This document shows, piece by piece, positions 9,282-21,108 of a DNA stretch of 57,814 bases; the first letter of the stretch is position 1; every line of letters starts with the position of its first letter. This DNA comes from Perkinsus olseni (lineage: Eukaryota > Perkinsozoa > Perkinsida): contig JABANN010000171.1 of assembly GCA_013115125.1 (NCBI GenBank), positions 1 to 57,814 on the forward strand. The letters run 5' to 3'. Below the pieces are notes generated by a model. The model saw only the letters and a list, made by a program, of their open reading frames with translations, did not search any database and had not been told where the DNA came from. Both the position numbers and the translations under genes were made by a program.

Positions 9282-10152
9282 GCTTCGAGAGCACCTTGAT
9301 GGGCGTCGTGAGCACAGAGGTTCACGATACTCTGAATTGTAGTCTCACGCATCATTGAGGCTGCCACCAACGTGTGACACGTTACGTGTCTGGGTCAACT
9401 AAGAGATGATGGTGCACGTCAAACCACTTTCCGTTGATGATGGCTCTTATCATGGGCTATCAGCGAAAAAGGAAGGGACGAGGGTATGCCTATATTGGCG
9501 ACTATATATTGAATGTACTCGCGGCACTCTCTCGACTAGGGTGCGTCTCCGACGCGCTCTGCGAGCCGTTGGGATAGGCTGATAACCCGTCCACGCTTTC
9601 CTCTAAGGTGCAATATATGAGATTCGAGCTGATCACTTTACTCGAACGCGACTACCTCAACGAACTCAATCACGCCCGTCAGCAAGCGCCTACTGATGGA
9701 AACCCCACTCTAGTTTGCTCCAGATCCTTCATTATCACGCCTGTTTCATTCTCGGAACGTTTCCGCTGAGCGGTATCCACTCTTTCTGAAACACGTAAGA
9801 CAGCATCTGTAACAGGGAATGTTTGCCACGTGCAGCGGTTTCAGCTGCCTTATCGAATCTCACCCCCCATCGAGAACAGCGACTTGCTTCTCGAAATCAG
9901 TCTAGTGAGAACCCGGTTGTCGCAATGTTGTTCTCAACATCGACAGAGTTATGGCCACTGTCTCTATGGCGGCCAGTGAGTCGTCTTTCCACTCCTCAAG
10001 GTCAGCGATTGGTTTCTCCAGTTGGCGTAGTGAAACGCAGGACCTGATATGCGGTCTCTGCACGGGTACGCTCACCTTCTGAGTTGACCTGGTCCATGAG
10101 TGTCTATATGGTGGTCAATGAGTCGACTCTCCCAAGTTGGGAGTCCCAACCT
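9282..10152. other. No gene recognised
   Basis: Frames are short and unremarkable on both strands. No RNA gene or repeat was identified apart from the duplicated fragment that begins at 10153. Confidence 0.45.
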
Positions 10153-10395
10153 TGAGGTTTGTTGATTTGCTTTTTTATGACAGCAGCTCTGCAGAAGCGT
10201 GAGCTAATTTTCTGCTTATCGAATGGAGAGGATCGTGTACGACGATGTATTAGAAGACATTCCTGTGCTCGTTGTAAAGGCAAGGTGCCAGCTTTGGAGA
10301 ACACTGCCAGTGGAAATGCACGGCCATACTTCCTCAGGTTCCACCAGGGCTAGGCGTGTCCTGTTTTGTAGCAGCTATCACTGCGGAAGGCGGGA
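10153..10395 (+). repeat. Dispersed gene-fragment repeat, copy 2
   Basis: This is the second copy of the 7157-7424 segment. It retains the LQKRELIFCLSNGEDRVR block and, after a small internal loss relative to copy 1, the DVLEDIPVLVVKARCQ block in another frame. Similarity continues through a shared 3' part (gtgtcctgttttgtagcagc). The copy is broken as a coding sequence, so it looks like a gene relic. Confidence 0.65.
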
Positions 10396-10654
10396 TAGTT
10401 GAAAATTTCACCCCTGCTGTACAGAATGTGCTCCGTGAAGTGGTATTAACATATATGCGCGGGGCTGACTGATGTGTTGTAGTCAGCTCGATAGCTGCTG
10501 CGATCACTATGGCCGGGTCGCCATCGATTTAGTGTTCAAAGTCATGAGCGCAGCTCGCAGGAAAGTTCGACAGAAGGTGAGAGCACTCTGGCCTTCTTCA
10601 TAGCAAAAACTTTGCGACTATCAACTACTGCTCATCCCACCGACTACTGGTGGC

Positions 10655-12429
10655 ATGTACAACATCGGCCTCGCCGTTTGTGTTCAGGATCTTCAGTTAT
10701 GGGAAGACCTCTTCGGCGGCTCAACAGCGTGTATAGTGCAGACTACCTTCGAGCAGGGGTTGAGCCATTGGATGAGCGAGTTGGGCATCGACTTCATCGC
10801 TGCAAACGACATGATACGAGTACTTGCGTTATCTCCATATACCCGCTAGTCTCAAAGCTTCAGGCCCTGCTAGGAGTCATTGACCCCTATAGCACTGGCA
10901 TTATTCAGAGAGATGCTTTCGTTGAGTCCATGGGACTTTGCGGAGGTTCTGATCTTCTTTGTGCGGAGAATCTTCCTATCATTCTCTCCTGGGCCGCCGA
11001 GAGAGGGAAGAAAGCCGCAAATCTGCCGTCGTGTCCGGAGCGAAGTCGAGCTCGTTCTCTGTACGTTTCGCTTACACTTCCTTCGCGTCTGTTACACCCT
11101 CAGCTCCAGCATACCTCGCCCGATCCACGCACTCAAGTCGGAGTACCCGGTGGCTGTTGTTCAATCTGAGGTCAGCGAAGTCCCACCTTCCTCACCGGAT
11201 GAGGTTCTCGCGATAAGCTCTTCACGTTATTGCGATGCGACGGAGGAACTAGATTGTTCGCGGAGTTCGAGGTGGGCGTGCGTCCTCCAGGGGTCGTAGC
11301 GGCGATTCTCAACACCGCAGATGCAGGTCGGATCAGTCGCCCGCCGTTCATGCATCTCTCATCGCCCGAGCACTTCGGAGGCCGACGCAACGACGTCTAT
11401 GGTCATCGCTAGTGCGGCTCAGTAGTGGTCCTCGTCTGGATCGTGAGGATGCCGTGCGGGTTCGAGCGATTGTAGGGACTTCTTCCGCAGAGTGCAGCTT
11501 GCACGACGCACTCTTAGGCTAGCTTGCTACGTCTTAGTACCATAAGACGGATTGCATGGGGATTCTCACGTATGCAGACACAAGTGATGGGTCTCAATCT
11601 CGAGCCCCAGTGATAGAAATGAACGGCCAATCAGGTACACGGGGTTAACAGCTCGATCTTGTGCCCTCTGGGTGATCCACCTAGACGATCTTTCTCTTAC
11701 ACGCGATCGCATTTGGAAGTGGTGAGTCACCTTGCGGGGCTTGGTGTCCGTGAGACTAATGACCTTGCGTCAGGCAAGACAGGCGCGCGCACTCACTGCT
11801 GCGATGTTCGCCGCGGCAGCTGCAGTCCGTAGGTCGATCTCTGTCAGATATCAAGCGTTGGCAGACGCAGAGCGGATCTCACGAGCGAAACCGTCTCAAC
11901 GGAGTGTTTCCACGGAGGAGCCTGGTCCGATGTGGGCCTCAAAGCCATTGTGGTTGAATTTGTCTATTTCACTCCTAGGTACGACGTGCGCCCTGAGACG
12001 TCAGAGCACGTTATTGCCCTGCCTTACTCGCCGTTATCCGACCCACCTCGGCCAGGGAGCATTCGTCACGGCTCGATATTGGCCGCTTCGCGTAACCAAC
12101 GAGTTGCGGCGGAAGGACAGACCGACTTGCTAGATCCTCGCACGCCCAAGAAGCCCCATCTGAGGGTGGCCGAGGGAGTGAACACCCCGCGATCCAAGCG
12201 CCGTGATTCCTCCTGGATCGACTCTGCGCCATCTCCCTGCGCGGGGGATGCTGATAGTCCCCACCTTATGGTTTCGTCTGCTCGTGAGGATCACTCTTGT
12301 CTGCGGAGAGCAGGAGTGCTAGGTCCGTTTCCTTCAGGGAACTTCGAGCAGATCTTGGAGCCGCAGCAACAAACTTCAGTTAACAAATGGCGAAAGAAGC
12401 GTCCCAGCACGTTCCATATCTTTGCATGA
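10655..12429 (+). CDS. Possible multi-exon gene, unrecognised, with degenerate EF-hand-like stretch
   Basis: Several plus-strand frames look coding but change frame in ways I could not join confidently. They start with MYNIGLAVCVQDLQLWEDLF at 10655. A block reading LQALLGVIDPYSTGIIQRD (about 10858-10915) resembles a helix plus a worn EF-hand loop: D at position 1 and G at position 6 are present, but the acidic residue at 12 is missing. Next comes an Arg/Ser-rich region, and finally a longer frame, 11932-12429, that begins MGLKAIVVEFVYFTPRYDV and ends at a stop after a disordered, basic tail. Whether this is one gene, two genes or partly non-coding is unresolved. Calcium binding should not be assumed. 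Confidence 0.3.
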
Positions 12430-12778
12430 CCCAATGCTTGACTCAGAATTTCGTGTCGCGTTTGCCTAGCAAATATCCATGCCGAAGAGGGTTGGTAGAA
12501 ACAAACTTGCATTTCTGTTTCGGTTTGGGAGTGAGTCGCTACGACATCCCAGGGGAGGGAAGGATCATCCGGAGAACGGAAGTGATAGCCTTCTCGTTGT
12601 AGTCTCCATGTTGTTCCTGCAAGCTGCTTGCAATAGTTGGGCTGCAGTGATATTATGTTATATCCATTCTGAGTTCGCTGCAGCGTGTGTTGGAATATGG
12701 TGCCGAGCTTCTTGCTAACGTTTGGGCTAGGGATGTAACGGGAACCTCGGGGAGACTGTTAGTTGATACTCCAGAACA
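12430..12778. other. Intergenic, upstream of first CTL gene
   Basis: No credible coding frame is present. It presumably holds the 5' flank of the CTL gene; no specific promoter motif was recognised. Confidence 0.4.
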
Positions 12779-15640
12779 ATGGCTCGAGAGAGCGTTGCCG
12801 CAGCACGAAGGAAGAATGACATTGAGGTGGCAGACACTCCCTCGCATGGATTCACGCCATCGATTAAGTGGAATGGGAGGTAGGACAGACGTGAGGTCCA
12901 TCGCGTGTCCCGGGCAACTCGGAAGTCATCCGTGAGCTTGTCTCAGAAAGGGCAGGGTTCTTAGGGCACGACATTCTATGATATTGATGTTATCCTTTTT
13001 CAGGTCGAGACCGGGTAGCCTGGATTACTGCTGCATCGCCTTCTTCTGGTCGTGCGCTCTCACCCAGCTGATCTGTGGCATAGTCATAGCGAGCTCGACG
13101 AACTATACTCACCCTGTCGTTACAGATCCGGTAGGCGCTCTGTATGGGTCGTGAGTCACGTGTCGTTGTTCACTCATTGTCAACAAGCTCCTCAGTATGC
13201 ACTAGGCTACACGTTGGGCTAGCAATGGATCGTCGGCCGCGATGGTGCTCTCCTCAACCTCAACTTCGCCGAGCCGTGTATAGAGTTGAGGGATTCTATT
13301 CAGAGGACTGATAGCGATGTTCTGAAGTTTCGGTTCAGAACATCTTGTGGATCTTCTTCGACTGAGAGCGCCAGCGTGGGCTAGTTCTCGGGCAACGCCG
13401 TGGCAGTAGAGTTCATCTAATTTTATATCTCCATCATTCGTTGTCACGCTAGTTTGTCCATGAGGAATATTATACCGGTTGAACTTCGCTCGCTGAGGAG
13501 ATTCCTGCAGAGCGTCAGGTGGCAGTGAGACGAAAATAACGAAGGCTTGTGAAATATAGGCCTTTCTCTGGATTTTTCGAAGCTGAACACCTTCCGTGTT
13601 GTCGGGGTTGACCATGTTTCAGCATCTGTAATGTGCCCATTTTTCTTCTCAGAGCCAGCTTTGTCCGAGCAATTACAATTTCGCCCTTGCCGACTGTGTC
13701 AGCGAGGGCGCAACCTCACTGCATCCGAGGTAGGGCACCTCCGCAGGGATGCTCCACTCTGTCGAAGGCTGCTGTCGTTCTTTCTTGTGTGGAACTATCT
13801 GAGCGTACTGCTTGAGATCTGATTATCGGTCATACTTGTCTTGGTGCGCTCCATCTCTCTTGCTCAGTCTGCTCGCTTGTGTTGACGCTGGGCTGTGCGA
13901 CTCCATACGTGCCTGCTATCAAGGGGCTGCAACACCATCCACTATGAATGGGTCGAGGATACTGCAAGCCCCGGATGCCGGGGTGAGTTTCCTTCGTTCT
14001 CACTGGCTACTGCCTGAGAGATCCTTCCTTCTACGCAGGTAGCTGCAGACCTGTGGGAGGCTCTCGCGGACTACTGGTACATCCCCACTACTATTTTCCC
14101 CAGTATGGTGCTTGTTGCTGTACTTTGGCTGTTGGCCTCGGAGTACATCCCTAGGGTTCTGATTTGGTCTACACTAGCAACTTCCATAGTATTCCTCATC
14201 GCCCTATGGGCTTTCTGGTGAGCTCCGTGTCACAACCTTCTCGCTCTGAGGTCATTTGTTCGTAGGAACTTCGAGTATGGTTTCAACAACTGGATGCTGC
14301 TCGTCATCGCCGGCCTGGCCACGGTCTCTAGTGCAATTCTTTATAAGTCGATAAATTGTGCGGCGGAAGTCCTGTCGGTCGCAGCCTGTGGGTTACGATG
14401 CACCCCATCGGTCGTGCTGGCAAGTCTGCTTTTGAAGGGAATCTTCGTTGCCTACGTATTACTCTGGACTTTCTTCATGGTGCGATCGGCGCAAACTAAG
14501 GAGCTTGACGAGAGTAATTGCTCTCTGCGCTCGTCCCCAGGGATCGGCTTCGCACGGTTCCTATTCGGTCTTCTCTTTTGGGTATTCACCTACGTATTCC
14601 TTAACATGAAAACGGTGGTCTGTGCTGCGGGTATTGGTGCTTGGTATTTCCCTGGTGGTGATGGAGAGCCGACCATACCAGCACTGAGGGGCCTTCAATG
14701 GGCTTTTACGACCAGCTCTGGGGCTGTCATGTTCGCTGCCACTATCGTGGGTGTCACTAGATTCATTCTGAACCGTATCGGTAACGCATGCCACTGCCTT
14801 CCTTGGTTCTTGACACCGCTTGGCTGTCTATGGAAGTGTCTCACTTGCTGCTGTATGAGCATTCTCGAGGCATTCTCGAAATTTATGATTATCGGCCAAG
14901 TATTCGCCGGCGGAAGCTTCTGTGGCGCTGGACGGAAATCCTTCCGTCTCATAAAGAACCGCCTCGGAAACGCGTTCATCACCGACGGTGTTGGCCATAC
15001 CGTCGTGACTACGGCGACCTATCTTTTCTCCTTCTCTCTGGGCGTGGCATCCTGGCTGTGGCTCGATGCAGCTCAGGAATATCAGACGCTAGCTGAGCTC
15101 AACACCTTCTTATTGATACCCGTACTTCTACTCTTCGCAGCCTTCATTTCTACACCCATTTTCACCATCGTAGTGGTCACCTGGTTGTCGCCTCTGCTGC
15201 ATGGTTTAACATGTGGGGAGGATGGCTGTGACTCTAGCTCCCAGGCCAACGCTCAGAGAGCAATCAACTCTGTTACGGGTGCTCTATTCGTTGGTTCGGT
15301 ATGCTTCGCTTTCTTCCACTTTCTCGCCGATGTAGTCCTATGTTCGATCGACACTGTGTTTTTCTGTTTTGCCATCGAGGCCGATGCTCGGTCGTATCAG
15401 CATAGGCTGGAGGGTCCAGTGTACTCAAAGTTCACGGAGAGCTTAGATCTGAGCGCGTCCTTTAATGACGGCCCAGCTGCGTCACATTGTCAGTCAACTC
15501 CATGCACTTCCTGTGAAGACTCGCACGTTGTCTCGCCGGGATCCACTCCCGTGCAGAGTGGCAGCGACATACCTTCTCCAGCCGACCAAGCCTTGTTCGG
15601 CTACACTGCAGCGGTGCCCGCTCACACTGGCGGTCAATAA
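12779..15640 (+). CDS. Choline transporter-like protein (CTL/SLC44 family), copy 1
   Basis: A polytopic membrane protein of the CTL/SLC44 family (PF04515-like), predicted to move choline or related organic cations across the plasma or organelle membrane. The first exon starts at the ATG at 12779 (MARESVAAARRK) and shares a block with the second copy (PSHGFTPSIKW against PSHGFAPGVKW). After an intron the first membrane span follows (SLDYCCIAFFWSCALTQLIC). Exons between about 13150 and 13810 are unresolved. From there the order is clear: an exon at 14039-14217 (DLWEALADYWYIPTT and two spans), an intron at 14218-14265, then one long exon to the TAA at 15640. That exon carries the family core, including LRGLQWAFTTSSGAVMFAA, FITDGVGHTVV, INSVTGALFVGSVCFAFFHF and DTVFFCFAIEAD. 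The cytosolic C-tail is Ser/Thr-rich. Family assignment is strong; the substrate is inferred. Confidence 0.85.
14583..14748 (+). repeat. High-identity patch shared with second CTL gene
   Basis: This 166-nt stretch matches 19506-19671 with about four mismatches by eye, while the coding sequence on either side is far more diverged at the nucleotide level. It encodes the FTYVFLN to AATIV part of the transporter core. Confidence 0.85.
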
Positions 15641-15982
15641 CGTTAATCTTACCGACCGGAACGATGATATTTTGTATGCCAAGCTCTAACTTGGATGTCT
15701 ATCGCCCATTTCTCACCGGTCTACTCTAAGCTATTTGATGGCCCGATGTGGTCAACTCTATTGTTTCATTACTTACTCCGCCCTACTCTGTTGGTAGGCG
15801 AGCATTTGTCGATGACATTGGAACAGGAACTCCGTGTCCATCTTGATTGCCACTTCTAAATTGTTGGGTTGATTAAATGCTCTCCTGGAGCGCTAATGCT
15901 TTCGGTAAAGCGTCACCTCGGGGCTTCACTGTGCCTCACTACTCATCAAGGAGTGCACTCACGGTGCCCAGTTTGGCTACAT
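15641..15982. other. Intergenic between CTL copy 1 and EEP enzyme
   Basis: No gene is recognised here; it probably contains the CTL 3' flank and the 5' flank of the next gene. Confidence 0.4.
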
Positions 15983-17527
15983 ATGAGAACGCTGGGCCTT
16001 GTCTCACTGGCTTCGACGGCAGGCTGCTCAAGCTTTGAGCTATCATTCGTGACCTGGAATGCAATGCAATATGCTGACGCGTAGGTGGGACATGCGACCA
16101 TCGCTTTCCCAAGGGCCAGGGCACTATGGTTGTGTGTGGAAGCTGTATCAGAAGCTTATCGTCTAGGTACGATGCACAGTGGGGCACACCCTCTGAAAGC
16201 ATAGTTGCATCGGAGCTGGCAAGAGAGCGTGGCATTCCTCTCAGCGAGGCCCGTGATGTGAGGTCAGCCCTGATCGGACGACAGTCGAAGACATCTTCTG
16301 CAGATACGTTCGAGTTTGAGGTTTCATCGAGAGGCTGAGCGCATCCGAGAGTGGCAGAGTGATCAAGATATTATTGCTCTGCAAGAAGTGGAGTTCACAC
16401 ATGAGCATGCAGTGCGCCTGATTGACAAGTAGGCCACATCGATCTACTAACCGGCAACGCGTCTGAAGCTGCTACCCTCTAGCCACGCTAGAGGATCAGT
16501 ATAGGAAGAGGTATTCACTTCAGGGTCCAATTGGAGACATCAGAGTGGCAGCCGGCATGCCCGCTACCACTGGTGAATGCCACGTCGACCTTTGCGACTC
16601 CCCTGATGTTACGCCGTGACCGTTTCGTCTCTGTTTCACCTCTGAGTAACGGTACCACCGACATACCAGGATGCATCGCTGAGGCTGTGGCGCGTGACGG
16701 TGCGTAGCAGTATGGCAGCAGCACAGCAGTTTCCTACTTCAGGTCCTGTGCTTGTTGTTGGCAGTGTGCACGCCAAGTCAGGGCCGATCAGAGCCGATGC
16801 GCGAAGAACAGTCGAAGCGCTATTGGAACACCTCAACGACGTCGTCGGCAAGCGTTCGGAAGAGTATTTCATCGTTCTTGGTGGGGACTGGAACGCACAC
16901 ATGTGCGGGCTCTCGGCGTGTGTGAACCCCTTGCGGGATTTCCAGGGGCTTCCAGATACGACCTGCTACCAATCTTCAAGTCCTCTTCGAAATCTTGGCA
17001 TGCCTACACCGTTCAGAAGAACAGTACCCTGCCATTGTCCTTGCCGAGGTTTACTACCCAGCATGAACACAACTGGCTCGCTGCATACGATGGATGGTTC
17101 ATCAGAGCTCCTCGAGCAGGGTGAGTGCTGCTACCACCTGTAAACTGTTCGTTGGAACGCTGGGGTCATTTCAGCCCTTCCTATCACGCCTCATCCGTAG
17201 AGATCCGAGAAGGGTTCCTTCCAAAGTACTTGTCCCGAGGAAGCCATAGTAAACATGGGGATAGCCCCTTTTATTTTGATGGTTGCAAACACGGTACGTT
17301 CACTGACGGCCAATATCACCCAAGTTTCCGAGGGGATAGTGTACGCTATGCTTACAGGCCCGGACTCTGGCTCTCGTTGCCGGATGACGGGAGCGTTGAA
17401 CTTGGAGACGCAAGACGAGATCTGGAAGTTCCCTCACTGCCGAGCAACTGCCGGTCTTTCGGACCACATGGCGCTTCAAATGGACTTCCGCTTTGCGACG
17501 AAATTTCTTAGGCTTCAAGTTATTTGA
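15983..17527 (+). CDS. Endonuclease/exonuclease/phosphatase (EEP) fold hydrolase
   Basis: A Mg-dependent phosphodiesterase of the EEP superfamily (PF03372-like), which includes CCR4/Angel deadenylases, inositol phosphatases, DNase I and neutral sphingomyelinases. The hallmarks appear in order in separate exons: LSFVTWNAMQYAD near 16040-16080 (catalytic Asn), DIIALQEVEF at about 16366-16395 (metal-binding Glu), SVHAKSG near 16763, VLGGDWNAHMCG near 16875-16905 (catalytic Asp and Asn) and GLSDHMALQMDF near 17452-17487 (the SDH His). The chosen start, ATG 15983, gives a mildly hydrophobic leader (MRTLGLVSLASTAGC) that could be a signal peptide. The full intron set was not resolved: exon frames shift near 16081-16125 and 16320, and after 17120. 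The exact substrate cannot be read from the sequence. The gene sits between two choline-transporter-like genes, which allows but does not show a lipid-related role. Confidence 0.75.
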
Positions 17528-18059
17528 TGCAGTGCCATCATCGACCAGACAAGCTGTGAGGGTTGTCAGCCCGGCTCGGGTCAGAGCTAGCTCGCTGCGC
17601 CCAACTCAAACCGCAGAGAGCTTCCGTAGGATACCGATACTATGTGTTACCCGAAAGAATCATACTGGTATCGTAGCTCCTGTGTTAGTCAGGATGGTGA
17701 GGGTGCCGATTCATCAACGTCCTCGTGTTCTCTACACCGCGCGGAGTGTCTATGCTCAGCTGTGAGGCACAACGGGAGAAGTATGAAAGAATTCTGTGTT
17801 GGCTTCGATAGACGCTGATAATCCGCGCCGAGAGTTATCGATCAGCAAGGCGAGCGCTAAGTCGAGCGACTGTGCGCGAGATCTTTGCTGCGGTCAAAGT
17901 GAGTTGTCGATGGTGCATGCGCATCTTCTAGCCTGTTGGTTTCAATAGAATAAGTCGAAGTGATCGACATGATGATTCTGTGACGGTCGGAGCTTCTTTC
18001 GACTCACGTTCAGAGATCCACCTCTACCATATAGTTGTTGAAGTAGTCCTTAGAAATTA
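17528..18059. other. Intergenic, upstream of second CTL gene
   Basis: Only short frames are present, with no motif or repeat recognised. Confidence 0.4.
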
Positions 18060-20681
18060 ATGGCCATTGCCGAGTTGAATAAGCAACGTATATCAAACAA
18101 GAATGATATGGAACCTGTCTCGGAGCCGTCTCATGGCTTCGCACCGGGGGTTAAATGGCGGAACAGGTAGTGCTTCGGTGCCGAGGGAGGCTTTTGCATA
18201 CGTTAATAGAGGCCTCAACCGCGAGAGTCCTGGTCTCTCCTTCGCACAGCATCGTGATAATGGTGTTACACCAGCGCTCTGGGCTCTTTCAGGTCAGCAC
18301 TCGGTCCGCTCGACTGGATATGTATTGCTCTGTTCTGGGTGTGCATCCTAGCGCAGTTGATAGCGGGATTCGTCATCATTGCATCCCGCAACTATGCCTT
18401 CCCTTATGTGGAAAGCCAAGGGGTGAGTACGCCTAGTTACCTCTATATGTGCACCGGCGAGCTTCGCGGCCATATTCCTCTTTTCGGCCCATCCCACGGT
18501 ACTGTTGGCTAGCTTACGCGTCAACCTGGGCGGCAGCATTGCTTGGGGACTGAAGGCTGAGGTTGGAGTTCGTGTTGTCAGTCCAACGCAGTCTGTCCAT
18601 CCGGATTCGTACTTGCGGCGGAGAAGTGCAAGCTTCAGGGTTCCCGCGTGAACCCATTCGATCCCAAGTAGCGACCCCGCCAGGAAAGTGGTGTTGAACC
18701 TTATCTTTCAGTGCGCTGGGCTGTGTGGATTCTAAGCTATGTGATGACTTGCTGCGGTGTCACGCAAGTTTGAGAGATTCTTCTCTACCTTTTGCCTTCT
18801 TGCAGGCCGAGACAGGCGGCGAGAAGGTGAGCCAATGTGTCGACGTAGGAGTCGTTTTGATATACCTAGTGTCGCCTCAGGCCGCGAACAACCTCTGGGA
18901 AGCTTTCGGAGACTACTGGTACATCCCGACCGTGATATTTCCATCAATGGTGGTACTTGGGGTCCTCTGGCTGCTTGCTATGCAGTACCTGGTGAAGCCA
19001 TTGGTATGGACAACCATTACGGCAGGCGTAGCCTTCCTGATCGGCATGTGGGCATACTGGTAGTAATTGGGAACTCTATTAGGAAAGGTTTTTTCCACTT
19101 TCCGCCTATCCTTGATGCATGGGCTCGCCCGGTAGTGCGTGGTCACTACACTCGTGAGGGGTTTCCTCGGAAGAGCCTTACTCATCAGGTACTTCGTGCA
19201 TGAAGTCAACAATTGGATGCTTTTGGTGGGAGCAGGGATAATCGTCCTAGCCTGCATATTCCTCTTCGGGTCCATCAACCGTGCCTGTAAGGTGATATCG
19301 GTAGCGGCCTACGGGCTCAGGAAGACGCCATGGGTCATCATCACTAGCTTGATGGTGAAGGTCATTTATGTGCTTTATGTGGTTCTTTGGACCATCTTTA
19401 TGATACGTAGTGCGCAAGCGAAGTCTGTGAAAATGTCAAACTGCACGCTAGAGGACGAGAAGTGGATACAAGTTGCCCGTATTATCTACGGTCTTCTCTT
19501 CTGGATATTCACCTACGTATTCCTTAACGTGAAAACGGTTGTCTGTGCTGCGGGTATCGGTGCTTGGTATTTCCCTGGTGGTGATGGAGAGCCGACCATA
19601 CCAGCACTGAGGGGCCTTCAATGGGCCTTTACGACCAGCTCTGGGGCTGTCATGTTCGCTGCCACTATCGTTGGCATCACTAGATTCATAATCAATCGAA
19701 TCAACAGCGCATGTGGCTGCCTGCCGTGGTACCTGTCCCCCATATCGTGTATTTTCCAGTGCTTCGCCAGCTGTTGCCTCGGCGTTCTCGAGATGTTCTC
19801 CAAGTTCATGTTGATAGGCCAGGTAAGGTGATCTGCATGCCCCCTCCATGTCGATAGCTTCACTGCACAGGTTTTCTCTGGAAAAGGTTTGTGCGGAGCT
19901 GGGCGGAAATCATTCGATCTCGTCAAGGACCGCCTGGGTACGGCCTTCATCACTGACGGCGTTGGACATTCTATGGTGAATACCATCATCGGCTAACGTC
20001 ATGATAGGGCACCTTGTTGTTCAGTTGTCGATCTGTACCTATGTCTTCTCCCTTGGTATAGGGATAGCTGCATGGGTATGGCTGGATGAGGCACAGAACT
20101 ACCAGACCCTCACCGAGCTTGGCTGGTATCTCCTAATACCAGTACTGCTGCTCTTCGCAGCCTTCATATCGTGGCCAGTCCTCACCATTGTCCTCATATC
20201 CTGGCTGGCCCCGACCTTTCATGTTTGGGCGTGTGGTAGAGACGGCTGCAATACGGTTAATGAAGTTCATGCCCAGCTGGCCATCAACTCAGTCACAGGC
20301 GCGCTCTTCATCGGCTCCGTCTGCTACTCCTTCTTCCACTTCTTGGCTGATGTCATGCTGTCATGTATCGATACTGTTTTCTTCTGCTTCGCGATCGAAG
20401 CCGACGCTGATGTCTATCAAGGCCGCTTTGAACACTCAGTTTATATGGTCCTCAAAGAGGATATGACCGACGGTCGTGAGGCGCCCATTTATAAGGGAAA
20501 CGCTCGACCTTTAGAAGAATACGAAATGGCGCCTGTAGGAGGCGCGACTCAGCAATCTGCAACAGTCCCGGCTTACTCGCCGGAGTTCACTCACGGTGGA
20601 AGGGCGGATCCGACTGCGCAAGCCACTATTGGTTACCAAGGACCTGTGCGTCCTGGCGGGGACAGGATATCCTACGTGTAG
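18060..20681 (+). CDS. Choline transporter-like protein (CTL/SLC44 family), copy 2
   Basis: A paralogue of the CTL gene at 12779-15640 in the same orientation, with the same predicted transport role. It starts at the ATG at 18060 (MAIAELNKQRISNK). Intron 18167-18292 separates the N-tail from the first membrane span (LDWICIALFWVCILAQ). The large first loop (about 18423-18880) is incompletely resolved. An exon at about 18873-19059 encodes NNLWEAFGDYWYIPT and two spans; intron 19060-19188 follows. The core exon begins at 19189 with YFVHEVNNWMLL. Further introns are 19823-19870 and 19976-20024, both absent from copy 1. Core motifs match copy 1 (FITDGVGHSM, INSVTGALFIGSVCYSFFHF, DTVFFCFAIEAD). The stop is TAG at 20679-20681. 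Copies differ in intron content, so either copy 1 lost or copy 2 gained introns. Most of the core is well diverged apart from one near-identical patch. Confidence 0.85.
19506..19671 (+). repeat. High-identity patch shared with first CTL gene
   Basis: This is the partner of 14583-14748 in the first CTL gene, the same length with no indels and about four mismatches counted by eye. Confidence 0.85.
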
Positions 20682-21108
20682 ATGTTACATGATTCATTAC
20701 CTATGATAGAATGAAGTCTTGCGGATTTGAACATATTTTGGGAGGGGAAGTACTCTTAGCGAGTCGTCCCACTCGCCAGCGACTGCAGCTGTCAGTGTTT
20801 GGTTCCAGTGAAAAAGACAGGGATCATTCGGTCGGACGCAAGCTGCCAATGACCCATCGGATTGGTCGGACAGAATTGTGTCGTTGCGGCTGTTACCAGC
20901 TAGCCTAGCAGTGGTTCCACCATCTTCCTCAGCTTTGTGGGTACTTGCTGTAAATGCGAGTGAACTCACGTAACAGCAGGTCATCAAGTACCAGCTCCTC
21001 ACCGAAACGTGCCAGTTTATCGAGGAAAAGATTCGTCCTTCCGGACTCCCATAGAGAGTAACTCGGCCCACCTTAGCGCTCACCGTTATTGCATCACCGT
21101 GCGCAGGT
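20682..21108. other. Intergenic or unresolved 5' part of sorting nexin A
   Basis: No confident exon was found. A stretch near 20961-21010 (reading VIKYQLLTETCQFIEEK after an AG) could be an N-terminal exon of the following gene. Confidence 0.35.

Noticed and set aside
13202-13615. 137-codon minus-strand frame inside the first CTL gene
   Set aside because: No recognisable motif is seen, and it lies in the unresolved loop-exon region of the plus-strand transporter. I do not report it as a gene, though it remains possible.
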